A stretch of DNA of 64,000 bases from DATCJA01 sp963734635 (GCA_963734635.1 CAVTIA010000003.1:930001-994000), one strand, 5' to 3'; positions 1 through 9,588 are shown, counted from the stretch's first letter. Translations and numbers: made by a program. The notes: generated from the sequence alone by a model not told the origin.

Positions 1-944
1 ACGAGGGGGGCGTAGAGATCGTAGTAGTGCAAGTCATCGGAAATACCCATCATTCGCTTCCGCAGCCTCAGATAGCGGTGGAATGTTGGCAGGTTCCTGG
101 TGACGCCCTCGATGAGCCGCATGTAAACCGAGATCGGAATATTGGGGCGGTCGAGCGACGATTCCAGCGTCGTCTTATACTTTCGCGCTTTCGCGTAGAA
201 CAACGCTTTCTGGATGTTCGAATTCATCGTCGTACCGAACGTACGGCCAAACGACCCGAGCGCCTGGAAGAAGACCGACATGGCCGCCTGACGATCGTGA
301 CGATCGGGCGACGTGCGCAGCTCGGCATATCTCGCCTGATCCACCTTGACGACGCGCCCGCTGCTCAACGTGATGGTCGGGTACGGGAAGTCGGCGTTCG
401 CCAGAATGCCGTAGATGTTGTAAGCCGACGCCGCCAGCGGCTGCGCATCGGCCAGCAACTTTTCCTCTGCATCGCTGAGCGTGTGAGCCGCGCGCCGGAG
501 AATGTCGCGCAGCAGGAACTCGTAGGTCCGTAGACGAGGCTCCTCCGCCAGGAACTGTTCGACCTTGGCCTGACCGAGCCGCAGCACCTCCGGCTGTATG
601 TAGGAGGCCTCTGCGCTGAATTCGGCCGCGAGCTGCTGCATCTCCTGCTGCATGCCCTGCGGCTCGCTGAGTCGTGTGTCCTGGTCGGACAACATGCTCG
701 CGTACACGTACAGACGCGCAATCTCCTTATCGAGCTGCGTCATCGTTTCGAGCGCCTCCGCGAGTGTCTGCGCCGACGCACCGAGCCTGCCCGCAAACGC
801 CCGCATCAGCGGTAGTTGGGCCGCAACACGCACTTTCGCGGCGCGCCATGCGGTCACGTCCGGGTAGACGTCGCTCAAGTTCCAGGTGTACTTCTCGTCA
901 ACCTTTGCGCGATCGCGCTCTTGTCCTGCCACTACAACAGACAT
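1..944 (-). CDS. pepF: Oligoendopeptidase F, N-terminal part (cut by window edge)
   Basis: Cytoplasmic M3-family zinc oligopeptidase that degrades short peptides. The minus-strand frame opens at an ATG at 944 and stays open to the left edge, giving about 314 residues. The start reads MSVVVAGQERDR, followed by 'KYTWNLSDVYPDV', typical of the PepF N-terminal region, and later 'NIYGILANADFPYPTI'. Family members are about 600 residues, so the HExxH zinc site lies outside the window and cannot be checked. It is transcribed away from the zincin gene at 1074, and the intervening gap holds a hairpin repeat. The family call is fairly secure; the symbol is by family resemblance only. Confidence 0.85.
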   Translation of the reverse strand, partial: MSVVVAGQERDRAKVDEKYTWNLSDVYPDVTAWRAAKVRVAAQLPLMRAFAGRLGASAQTLAEALETMTQLDKEIARLYVYASMLSDQDTRLSEPQGMQQEMQQLAAEFSAEASYIQPEVLRLGQAKVEQFLAEEPRLRTYEFLLRDILRRAAHTLSDAEEKLLADAQPLAASAYNIYGILANADFPYPTITLSSGRVVKVDQARYAELRTSPDRHDRQAAMSVFFQALGSFGRTFGTTMNSNIQKALFYAKARKYKTTLESSLDRPNIPISVYMRLIEGVTRNLPTFHRYLRLRKRMMGISDDLHYYDLYAPL

Positions 945-960
945 ATTCGTCACCGTCACA

Positions 961-1022
961 ACAGTAGGCAGTAAGCAGTAGGCGGTAGGCAGCGAGTAAG
1001 CGTGGTCTTTACTGCCTACTGT
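961..1022. repeat. Inverted short-period repeat (GTAGGCA type) in a divergent intergenic region
   Basis: A perfect 14-bp inverted repeat, acagtaggcagtaa at 961-974 and its complement at 1009-1022, is embedded in further GTAGGCA/GCAGTAG copies on both sides. The arms could form a long imperfect hairpin. It lies between the divergent starts at 944 and 1074. Similar arrays with different units occur near 18.05, 29.5, 50.8 and 55.8 kb. Confidence 0.8.
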
Positions 1023-1073
1023 CAGCTGCCTACTGCCTGCTATCCCCAAACCGCTAGTTTATGATGCCTTCCG

Positions 1074-2099
1074 ATGTCGCGTCTTCCGCTCCGCAACGAC
1101 TGGGCCGATCTGGACGATGAAGCGCTGCTCGACGTCCGGATGTCGGACCTCCCATTGACGATTGAAGGCGCCCTGGCCGACCGCGTCCACCAGTTCCGAA
1201 GCGAACTGGACTCACATGGCCTGCGCTTTCCGTTGCACTTCTACCTGTCAGACGAGTGGTTCACTCCCGACGGCGCAGCGGCCATCGCCGTTCCTTTCTA
1301 CCTTGCGCATCCGCGGCTTGCGAAGCTCGAAGAGGCACAAATGCTCGAAGTCGAGGGCGGCGAGCATGAGTGGTGCATGCGAATCCTGCGCCACGAGGCG
1401 GGACATGCGATCGACAATGCCTACCGTCTCCGCCTGCGGCGGGCGCGCCGGCGGCTGTTTGGTCTTCCGACAAGACCCTACCCGGAGTCCTACACACCGA
1501 AGCCGTACAGCAAAAGTTTCGTCCTCCATCTCGACGCCTGGTACGCACAAAGTCACCCCGACGAGGATTTCGCCGAGACATTTGCCGTGTGGCTGACGCC
1601 AAACAGCGAGTGGCGCAACCGGTATGCCGGATGGCCGGCGCTGAAGAAGTTGGCATACATGGACGCGCTGATGCAGTCGATCCGCGGCACGACGGCTCGC
1701 GTCGTCAACACGATTGAAGTCGATCCGCTCTCGAAACTGCGCAAGACGCTCCGGCAACATTACAAGAACAAGCGGCGCCACTACGGCGTGGATCATCCCA
1801 ATTTCTACGATCGCGATCTCCGCCGGCTGTTCTCCGAATCGCCGGAGTTTGCGGGCAACATCACGGCTGCGCAGTTCCTCGCGCGCAACCGCCGTCCGAC
1901 GCGCCGCCTGGTGGCGAGCTGGACGGGCATCTACCAGTACACGATCGACCAGGTGCTCGAAGAGATGATTGCGCGGAGTCGAGAGCTCAAGCTGCGCCTT
2001 GCCGTGCCCGAAGATCAGGCTCGGCAGGAGTTTGCTGTGCTCCTGACCGTGCAGGCGATGAATTACTTGCAGGGTGGCGGCCACCGCGTGTTTCTCTGA
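1074..2099 (+). CDS. Putative zinc metallopeptidase (Peptidase_Mx-like zincin)
   Basis: A 341-residue protein without a signal peptide. Residues about 105-115 read 'LRHEAGHAIDNAY', an HExxH zinc motif, and a second acidic element 'DFAETFAVWL' follows about 60 residues later, as in zincins where a downstream Glu is the third metal ligand. The overall pattern resembles the putative zinc-binding metallopeptidase family. Its stop codon shares one base with the start of the next gene (TGATG), so the two are translationally coupled with an ATP-grasp ligase. This suggests a joint role in making or trimming a peptide or amide, but no substrate can be read from sequence. Confidence 0.8.
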   Translation: MSRLPLRNDWADLDDEALLDVRMSDLPLTIEGALADRVHQFRSELDSHGLRFPLHFYLSDEWFTPDGAAAIAVPFYLAHPRLAKLEEAQMLEVEGGEHEWCMRILRHEAGHAIDNAYRLRLRRARRRLFGLPTRPYPESYTPKPYSKSFVLHLDAWYAQSHPDEDFAETFAVWLTPNSEWRNRYAGWPALKKLAYMDALMQSIRGTTARVVNTIEVDPLSKLRKTLRQHYKNKRRHYGVDHPNFYDRDLRRLFSESPEFAGNITAAQFLARNRRPTRRLVASWTGIYQYTIDQVLEEMIARSRELKLRLAVPEDQARQEFAVLLTVQAMNYLQGGGHRVFL

Positions 2100-3118
2100 T
2101 GAAGAAGCTTCGGATTCTCGCGCTCGTACACGATCACCTCGTGCCGCCGGAGGACACGACCGGCATCGACGTTCTCGAGGCCGAATGGAAGATGGAGTAC
2201 GACGTCATCCAGACCTTGCGGGAAATGAGTCACAACGTACGCGTGCTCGGACTCCACGACGAGCTCGGCAGCATCCGTCCCACGGTCGGTCTGTTCAAGC
2301 CCCACATCGTGTTCAACCTGATGGAGGCGTTTGCCGGCGTGACCACGTTCGATCAGAACGTCGTCAGCTATCTGGAGCTGCTTCGCCTGCCCTATACGGG
2401 ATGTAACCCGCGCGGTCTGATACTCGCCCGCGACAAGTCACTCTCCAAGCAGCTGCTTGCCTACCATCGCATAGGGACTCCGGATTTCGTTGTCGTTCGC
2501 CGTGGCCGTCCCGCGAAGCTCAAGAAGCGGATGCACTTTCCCCTCATCGTGAAATCTCTCTTTTTCGAGGCTTCGACGGGCATTTCGCAGGCGTCGGTTG
2601 TCGAAAACGAGGAACAGCTGGCGCGGCGCGTGCAGTTCATTCATGAAAGTCTCAACACGGCCGCCATCATCGAGCAGTTCATCGACGGACGGGAGTTATA
2701 TGTGGGCGTGGTCGGCAATCAGCGGCTGGAGGTATTTCCGGTATGGGAAATGTCGTTTGCGCAGATGCCGGACAACCGGTGGCGCATCGCGACGGAACGG
2801 GTGAAGTGGAGCACGAAATACCAGAAGCGTTACGGCATCATGACCGATGCCGCCACGCTCGACGCCGAGCTGGCCTTTCGCGTTCAACGCGTTGCCAAAC
2901 GCACGTACCGCGCCCTCGACCTGAACGGGTACGCGCGTATCGATCTGCGGATGGACGACCAGGGCCGCATCTTTGTACTCGAAGCGAACCCCAATCCGAA
3001 CCTCGCGTATGGTGAGGACTTCGCCGAGTCGGCAGAAGTGTCAGGCACCTCGTACGAACGCCTGCTCGACCGCATCCTGACGCTCGGCCTGCGCTGGGAA
3101 CCCGAACGAACGGGTTGA
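2099..3118 (+). CDS. ATP-grasp ligase, D-alanine--D-alanine ligase-like
   Basis: A 339-residue ATP-grasp enzyme. Visible signatures are the central 'FPLIVKSLFFEASTGIS' nucleotide-binding lysine segment, 'IEQFIDGRELYVGVVG', and the C-terminal metal-binding 'RIDLRMDDQGRIFVLEANPNPN'-type segment, where E and N residues bind magnesium. These match the D-Ala-D-Ala ligase superfamily, which joins a carboxylate to an amine with ATP. The gene is coupled to the upstream zincin and isolated from cell-wall genes, so a dedicated peptide or amide ligase is as likely as a housekeeping ddl. The family is secure; the substrate is unknown. Confidence 0.85.
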   Translation: MKKLRILALVHDHLVPPEDTTGIDVLEAEWKMEYDVIQTLREMSHNVRVLGLHDELGSIRPTVGLFKPHIVFNLMEAFAGVTTFDQNVVSYLELLRLPYTGCNPRGLILARDKSLSKQLLAYHRIGTPDFVVVRRGRPAKLKKRMHFPLIVKSLFFEASTGISQASVVENEEQLARRVQFIHESLNTAAIIEQFIDGRELYVGVVGNQRLEVFPVWEMSFAQMPDNRWRIATERVKWSTKYQKRYGIMTDAATLDAELAFRVQRVAKRTYRALDLNGYARIDLRMDDQGRIFVLEANPNPNLAYGEDFAESAEVSGTSYERLLDRILTLGLRWEPERTG

Positions 3119-3123
3119 TCAGT

Positions 3124-3948
3124 TCAACTCGTCTTCGTCGCCGTCCACGTCGTCGCGGGTCCGGCACCACGCACGCTCCCCTCCATGCGATTGCCGACGA
3201 CCTTCCCTGTGTATTCCGCGGTTCCGACCATGAAGCGGATCTGATCCCCGCGGAGCTTGCCGTCCGAAATCGGCGTTCCGCTGAGAGTACCCTTCACGAC
3301 CTGATATTCCTGATCGAAAACGAGATCGCCGTCACCGAGCCGCCACTTGCCGCCGACGTTGGCGGGTACGATCCAGAGGAGCGCGGTGCACCACGCGCTG
3401 CAGCCGTTCTCGATGGTGACGGTCTCATCCGGAGTCCATCCTTCGATCCCGAATGTGTTCGAGACGATCCGGCTGCCCGGTCGCAAGTCGAGAAACTTCT
3501 GGCGGAGCTGCAGCATATTGCTCGGCAGCAGGAACAGCGCCATCACCGAGGCTTTCGAGATGTCCGCCTGGTACATGTCGCCCTCGACGAACGTCGCCTT
3601 GTCGCCGACGCCCGCAACCGTGGCACTCCTCTTCGAAAGCTCCACCATCTTCGGATTGAATTCGACGCCCACCGCCCGGGCGCCCCGCTTGGCGGCGGCG
3701 ATGACGTTGCGACCGTCGCCGGATCCGAGATCCATGACAAAGTCCTGCGGCGTAACCTTGGCCAGGTTGAGCATCGCCTCTACGAGCTCAGGGGGCGTCG
3801 GCACCCAGACGACGTCTTTGCCCGCCTGGCCAACCTGCGGAACAAACGGTTCCTCCTGGGCCGGCGCCTGCGCGCCGATGCTCGCCGCTGTGAACACCGC
3901 CAGACAGAAGGCCACCAGCACTCGCCGGTTCAAACATGACGCGATCAT
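3124..3948 (-). CDS. Exported class I SAM-dependent methyltransferase-like protein
   Basis: A 274-residue protein. Residues 1-30 form a clear signal peptide (MIASCLNRR, a hydrophobic stretch, then SIGAQA). After it comes a Rossmann methyltransferase core with SAM motif I 'VMDLGSGDGRNVIAAAKRG', the acidic motif II 'AVGVEFNPKMV' and 'FVEGDMYQADI'. The C-terminal third is a different, beta-rich extension. An exported SAM-dependent enzyme is puzzling because SAM is cytosolic. It may use another ligand, or the hydrophobic N-terminus may be a membrane anchor. It converges on the ATP-grasp gene, with stops only a few bases apart. Confidence 0.8.
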   Translation of the reverse strand: MIASCLNRRVLVAFCLAVFTAASIGAQAPAQEEPFVPQVGQAGKDVVWVPTPPELVEAMLNLAKVTPQDFVMDLGSGDGRNVIAAAKRGARAVGVEFNPKMVELSKRSATVAGVGDKATFVEGDMYQADISKASVMALFLLPSNMLQLRQKFLDLRPGSRIVSNTFGIEGWTPDETVTIENGCSAWCTALLWIVPANVGGKWRLGDGDLVFDQEYQVVKGTLSGTPISDGKLRGDQIRFMVGTAEYTGKVVGNRMEGSVRGAGPATTWTATKTS

Positions 3949-4002
3949 CGAATCCTCCCAGGCACAATTACGAAATATGAGGAGCGAGCGTGTAATTCAG
4001 CG

Positions 4003-4206
4003 CTAGCCCTGCGTCTGGTCCTCGTTTGCACCGAGGACGTCCTGCGCGATCGCCACCTCGTCATATGGCAGACCCTGCTCGTCCAGGGCACCTTCCGCGT
4101 TCGAGTTGCCCTGCCCGTCGGGTCCACCCTCGATCGCGCCCTTGCGCAGGTCTGAATCACCGGCGTGGAGATCTACCTGAGCGCTGTGCAGTTCGCGGTA
4201 ATCCAT
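4003..4206 (-). CDS. Small conserved hypothetical protein
   Basis: A 67-residue acidic protein starting MDYRELHSAQVDLHAG and ending VLGANEDQTQG. A good Shine-Dalgarno sequence, GGGAGGGA, lies just upstream of the ATG. I recognise the general look (a short hydrophilic protein with a 'VAIAQDVLGAN' tail) from uncharacterised bacterial proteins, but no function is known to me. There is no signal peptide or membrane segment. It is divergent from the S8 protease gene across a 200-bp region with possible RNA structure. Confidence 0.6.
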   Translation of the reverse strand: MDYRELHSAQVDLHAGDSDLRKGAIEGGPDGQGNSNAEGALDEQGLPYDEVAIAQDVLGANEDQTQG

Positions 4207-4246
4207 CCTGGTCCCTCCCGTGCAGTCACAACGCCGGATGCGCTGA

Positions 4247-4411
4247 AAAGGTCCGGTATCTTACTCCTGAAGTTACGGTTCTGACAGCTGCCCGCGGCCG
4301 GTGGGCCGACCGCAAGGCCGGAAGACCGACATACCTTTATCACCTCGGCGCCTTAGTTTTCAATGACTTAGCAAACCTCTGCCACGGGTCCCCTAATTGC
4401 TCAGCCCGTGG
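4247..4411 (+). promoter_or_regulatory. Candidate structured leader of the S8 protease gene
   Basis: AAAGGT at 4247-4252 can pair with ACCTTT near 4333-4338. Between them lie GC-rich inner complementarities (GGCCG and CGGCC segments around 4296-4322). A separate 7-bp hairpin, ccacggg at 4382-4388 with cccgtgg at 4405-4411, sits directly on the translation start and could mask it. The arrangement is riboswitch-like, but I could not match it to a known class. It may simply be GC-rich chance pairing. Confidence 0.25.
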
Positions 4412-6223
4412 GCATGACATCTTCGGCACGACGATCCCTCCGGTGGGGTTCTGCGCTCTTCGTCATTGCAATCACCCCCTTCCTTCTCGCTACCGAGGTG
4501 ACGGGAAAGCAGGGGAAAGAGCACAAGCCTCGCAAACTCGACGCTGTTTTGAGGAACGCCGATCACCACGGCAGCGACACGATCCCGGTGATCGTGACCG
4601 TCGAACGGTCAGCGCGCCGTGAGGTCAGGAAGCTGCTCAAGGAGCTCGGCTACAACGCGAGGCGAGAACACTCGGTGGTTTCCGCGCTCTCCGCCGACGT
4701 GCGAGCCGAGGATCTGGACAAGATTTCGGACCTTCCGGGTGTGCTCGCTGTCTCGTATGACGCAACCGTCATGAGCGACTCTGTGAGCTTCACCTCGGGC
4801 ACGGTGATGCGCGACACGCTCGGCGTGCCGAGCACAGGCGTGAAAGGCTACGGCGTCGGCGTGGCCGTGATTGACACCGGCATCGCGCCGCACAGCGACT
4901 TCGGATCGCGCATCAAGGCGTTTTACGACTTCACCCGGGGCGGCGTCGCGACCAAGCCGTATGACGACAACGGGCACGGCACACATGTGGCCGGTCTCAT
5001 CGGCGGCAATGGCGAAAGCTCCCTGGCCGGCACGTACGCCGGCGTTGCGACGAAGGTATCACTCGTCGGCCTGAAGGTGCTCAAGGCCGATGGCAGCGGT
5101 TCGACGAGCGACGTCATCGCAGCGATCGAGTTCGCGATCGCCAATAAGCGCACGCTGGGGATCGACATCATCAATCTTTCGCTCGGACATCCGCCGTTCG
5201 AGTCGGCGACCACCGATCCGCTGGTCGCCGCGGTTCAGGAGGCGACGGCGGCTGGCATTCTCGTTGTCACGTCCGCCGGCAACTACGGTGTGAACCCACT
5301 CACGGGTCTTCCGGGGTACGGGGGCATTTCGGTTCCCGGCAACTCGCCTTCTGCCCTGACGGTCGGATCCGAGCGGACGGAAGGCACGAGGCGGCACAGC
5401 GACGATACCGTCGGAACGTACAGTTCGCGTGGTCCGACGTGGTTCGACGGCTACGCGAAGCCGGACATCGTCGCGCCAGGGCACCGGCTCATCGCGCCGG
5501 CCGCGTTAGGCAGCGCGCTGGTGCTCACCTATCCGACGCAGGTCGTCAAGAGCGTCCTCAGCCTGTTGACCTCGGGCAGCTCGAACTACCTGGTGTTGAG
5601 CGGGACGAGCATGGCCGCTGCAGTCACGTCGGGTGTCGCGGCGCTCGTGATCGAGGCGAACCGCAGCGCGTTTCCGGCCTACGCTGATCGTCCGGGCCTC
5701 ACGCCGAACGCAATCAAGGCGATTCTTCAGTACACGGCGGTCGAGGTGCGCGACGAGAACGGCGTCGAGTACGACGCTCTGACCGTTGGCGCCGGCGCGT
5801 TGAACGCACTCGGTGCGGTGAAGCTGGCAAAGGCAATCGACACGGGCCTGCCGGTTGGTTCGTACTGGCTTGCCGGGTCGGTCACCCCGTTCGACACGAT
5901 CGCACAGGAAGTGCTCCCCTGGTCACAGAACGTCATCTGGGGCGACAACGTCGTCTGGGGTGATGCCGTCGTACAAGAATCTCCCCGCCTGGGCGAGCAA
6001 CGTCGTCTGGGGCGACAACATCGTGTGGGGCGAGAACATCGTCTGGGGTGAAAACATCGTCTGGGGCGAGAACATCGTGTGGGGCGAGAACATCGTGTGG
6101 GGCGAGAACATCGTCTGGGGTGAGAACATCGTGTGGGGCGAGAACATCGTGTGGGGCGAGAACATCGTGTGGGGCGAGAACATCGTGTGGGGCGAGAGCG
6201 TTCTCGACCCGTTGGTACAGTAG
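4408..6223 (+). CDS. Exported S8 (subtilisin-like) serine protease with C-terminal NIVWGE repeats, frameshifted
   Basis: Secreted subtilase. Residues 1-30 are signal-like, about 57-121 resemble an I9 inhibitor propeptide ('TIPVIVTVERSARREV'), and the catalytic domain follows. The triad is D156 ('VAVIDTGIA'), H190 ('DNGHGTHVAG') and S401 ('LSGTSMAAAV'), with an oxyanion Asn in 'TSAGNYG'. The tail carries about 13 copies of a six-residue NIVWGE-type unit. The frame breaks near 5970: 'GDAVV' continues correctly only one base over, as 'YKNLPAWASNVVWGD', and removing one G before TAC repairs it. The start is GTG 4408 or ATG 4414, with no strong ribosome site for either. The protease call is secure. 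Confidence 0.88.
5926..6195 (+). repeat. 18-bp in-gene tandem repeat encoding NIVWGE units
   Basis: Two degenerate units (NVIWGD, NVVWGD), a short spacer where the frameshift falls, then NVVWGD and ten nearly identical NIVWGE units. The DNA alternates gtg/gtc and ggc/ggt at synonymous positions only. The near identity implies recent unit duplication and probable length variation between strains. Confidence 0.93.
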
Positions 6224-6254
6224 TCGTTCAGGACTGATGCACGAGGAACGCGTC

Positions 6255-6918
6255 ATGGAAGTGATGCCATTTAATGCTCTCGCCGAACAGGAACCGCTGA
6301 TCTCGGTTCCCACGCTCGCCTCCGAACGTCAAGGCGCGTGGCCCGAGTGGCGCTCCGTCGTTCCGACACTGATTCATCAGACGACCAGGCTCCGGGAGCT
6401 CCGACTCTCGGATGCGCTGCCACTGCTGTCGATGCTCACCACCGAGGAGGTCACGAGATTCATCTCTCCTCCGCCGGTTACGCCTGAAGGGTTCGAGCGG
6501 TTCATCCGCTGGAGCCACCGGAAGCGCATGGCCGGGCAATACGTCTGCTTCGGCATTGTGCCCGCGGGATATGACGTCGCCGTCGGCATTTTTCAGGTAC
6601 AGATTCCGTCCGGGGAAACACCCGAGTGGGGCTTCGCAATGGGGTCGCCGTTCTGGGGGACCGGACTTTTCCTACAAGGAGCGGAAGCCGTGCTGGACTT
6701 CGCGTTTCATGGCGTCGGGCTCGAGGAACTCTCCGCCTGCGCCGCCGTCGACAACGGTCGCGGGAACGCAGCCCTCCAGAAAGCTAGGTGCTGTGCGGGA
6801 GGGCATCATCCGGGGCGGGCTTGTCCGCAACGGCCGAGCCATGGACCAGTATTACTGGACGCTTTCAGCCGACGGCCGTCCTCGGCGGAAAGTGATCTGG
6901 GAAGGGCCTGCGCACTGA
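6255..6918 (+). CDS. GNAT family N-acetyltransferase (RimJ/RimL type), frameshifted
   Basis: Predicted acetyl-CoA-dependent N-acyltransferase of about 220 residues. The fold is indicated by 'LRELRLSDALPLLSMLT', 'FGIVPAGYDVAVGIFQVQ', 'EWGFAMGSPFWGTGLF' (the acetyl-CoA loop region) and, after the shift, 'LGAVREGIIRGG'. The frame breaks near 6782, where CAGAAAG replaces an expected CAG AAG; removing one A restores the classical C-terminus 'MDQYYWTLSADG'. ATG 6255 is preferred because GAGGAA lies about 8 bases upstream; ATG 6237 is in the same frame. The acceptor is unknown. Confidence 0.75.
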
Positions 6919-6978
6919 CACGGACCTCGTGACGCCGCGTCGCGCCATGCGACGCGGCACGGGTCCACAGCCGCCAGT

Positions 6979-9507
6979 ATGCGTAATCTTCCCTGGCCCG
7001 CGCGTCTCTTCGTCGGAGCGGTGATCTGCGGGGGGTACGTGGTCCTCGCCACGTACCTCCCGACGACCATCCCGCACCCCGTGTTGTTCGCGGTGGTCGC
7101 CGCCGCGTCGGCGATTGCGTCCGGCCTCAAGCTCCGGCTTCCCCTGGGCACGACCGGCGCGTCGAACTTGTCGGTCTCGTACACCATCGATTTCGCGTCG
7201 CTGCTCCTGCTCGGACCTGCGCCCACGATGCTGGTGGCCGCGCTGAGTGCGTGGGCGCAATCGACGACCAAGATTGCGCGCCAGAATCCGCGCATACCGG
7301 ACGCTCTTCAACATTGCTGCGCTCGTCATCACGGTGTACGCGGCCGGGTGCGGTCTTTACGATCCTTGGCGGCCGGGTCGGCACGCTGACGGTCGGCGTT
7401 CTTAGAGCCCTCGTCGCCGCCGCTCTCGTCTATTACCTGCTGAACACCAGCATCGTCGCCACCGCCGTCGGCCTCTCGACCGAATCAACCGGTGTGGCGT
7501 GTCTGGCAGAGCAACTTCCTGTGGACCGCGCCAAGCTACTTCGTCGGCGCCGGTGCGGCAGCCGCAGCGGCCGGCGCGTGGACGGCCGGATACGGCTGGC
7601 TGATTCCTCTGGCCGCCGCACCCGTCTACCTCACGTTCCGCTCGTACCGCATCTATCTCGAACGCATCAGTGCCGAGCAGAGACACCGCGAGGAGATGCA
7701 TCGGCTCCACACCCAGACGGTGGAGGCGCTCAACGCCGCTCGCGACTCGGAACAGCGCTACGCGCTCTCAGCCGCGGGGTCCAATGATGGGCTCTGGGAC
7801 TGGGATCTGAAGAACGACGCATTCTATGTGTCTGAACGCTGGAAGTTGATGATCGGCTTGCCGTCCGAGTCCGAGGTCGAGCAGATGGACGAATGGTTCC
7901 GCCAGGTCCATGCCGACGATGTGACCGCGCTCCGCAGCGCGCTGCAGCGTCATCTCTCCGGCGAGAGCGCACATTTCGAGCACGAGTACCGCATGTCGCA
8001 CTTCGACGGCACGTATCGCTGGATGCTCTGCCGAGGTGTCGCCGTCCGCGATGAGACCGGCTGCCCCATTCGAATGGCCGGATCGCAGACTGATATCACG
8101 GACAGGCGCCGCATCCAGGACGAGCTGTCGCATGCCGCTCTTCACGACAGTCTGACGGGACTCGCCAACCGATCGCTTTTTGCCGAGCTGCTCGACCGGG
8201 CGCTGATCAAGACCCGCCGCGCGTCTTCGTACGGGTTTGCCGTGCTCTTCGTCGACCTCGACCGCTTCAAGCTGATCAACGACAGCCTCGGCCACCAGGT
8301 TGGCGACCGATTCCTCGTTGCCATCGGCAAGCGGATTTACAAGCATCTGAGACCCGGAGATTCTCTCGCGCGCCTCGGCGGCGACGAGTTCGCCGTCCTC
8401 CTCGAAGGTATTCGCGACACGCAGGCGGCCACGACGATCGCCGACCGGCTGCAGATCTCGCTCCTCGAGCCGTTCGAGATCGACGGGCACGAAATCTACG
8501 CCTCGGCCAGCATCGGCATCGCGTTTGGCGACTGCCGCTATCGCGATTCGGACGATCTGCTGCGCGACGCCGACATAGCCATGTACCGCGCGAAAGCGCT
8601 CGGACGTTCGCAGTGTCAGGCGTTCGATCCGTCGATGCACTCACAGGCGATCCGGCGGCTGACGCTCGAGAATGAGCTCCGCCGCGCTCTGGAGCGCGGC
8701 GAATTCGAGCTCCATTACCAGCCGATCATCGAGCTCGACACCGACGAGGTGTGCGGTTTTGAGGCGCTGGTCCGGTGGGTGCGTCCCGACGGCAAGGTCA
8801 CGTATCCGGCCGAATTCATCAAGGTCGCAGAAGAGACCCGCCTGATCATTCCGCTGACGGACTGGGTACTGCGCGAAGCGTGTGCGCGAGTGTCCGAATG
8901 GCAGCGCACCTTCGATCGTCCGCTGACGCTCACGATCAATATCTCGTCGAAGCTCTTTGACAAGCCAACGCTCGTGGACGATGTCCGGGATGCGATTGCT
9001 TCGACTGGATTACTGCCGGGGACGCTTCGACTCGAAATCACCGAGAGCTTCCTGCTCAACAGCTCCGACGCGGTCGCACAGCGCCTCGACGACTTGCGTT
9101 CAATTCCGTGCGAACTGTACCTGGACGACTTCGGGACCGGATTCTCGTCGTTGAGTTACCTTCACCGGTACCGTCTGGACGCGCTGAAGATCGATCAGTC
9201 GTTCATCAGCCGCATCGGCGGTGTCCACAACGACGCGCCCATCGTGAGCAGCATCGTCAACCTGGCGCGGCAGCTCGGTATGGGCGTGATTGCTGAAGGT
9301 GTGGAGACAGCGCAGCAGGCGAAGCACCTCAAGGCGCTCGAGTGCCCGCACGCGCAGGGTTACCTGTTCTCGCGGCCGCTGACCGCCACCGAGGCGCGCG
9401 CGTACCTCGCCAGCCTACCCGCTGCCGGCACGGCAGCACGGCCGCAACTGACGCCGCACGCCCAGCGCGCCGAAGTGCAGGCGCCGATGCCTCGCCGCGT
9501 CATGTAG
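6979..9507 (+). CDS. Membrane GGDEF-EAL protein (diguanylate cyclase/phosphodiesterase) with PAS, frameshifted N-terminus
   Basis: Inner-membrane c-di-GMP enzyme. The N-terminal third is a multi-helix membrane module, followed by a PAS domain ('SAAGSNDGLWDWDLKNDAFY'), GGDEF ('RLGGDEFAVLL', intact signature) and EAL ('FEALVRW', 'DDFGTGFSSLSYLHRY'). Both output domains look competent, so it may make or degrade c-di-GMP. Three breaks at about 7294, 7349 and 7486 each need removal of one base; repaired text reads 'NPRYRTLFNIAAL', 'YAAGAVFTILGG' and 'STESPVWRVWQSN'. The membrane module is homologous to that of the hybrid kinase at 11913. From 7492 on the reading frame is intact. Confidence 0.88.
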
Positions 9508-9588
9508 CGGGCTCGGCCCGCGGACCTTCCCGCCTTCCCCGAATTTTCACGTCGCTGCTCGTAGGTGAGCAAACTGACGCGCTCTTTC

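Noticed and set aside
4247..4345. c-di-GMP (GEMM) riboswitch before the protease gene
   Set aside because: The conserved GCAAACC and ACGCAAAGCC elements are not present in the right order.
5926..6195. Possible CRISPR array
   Set aside because: The 18-bp units are contiguous without spacers and encode a repeating peptide in frame.
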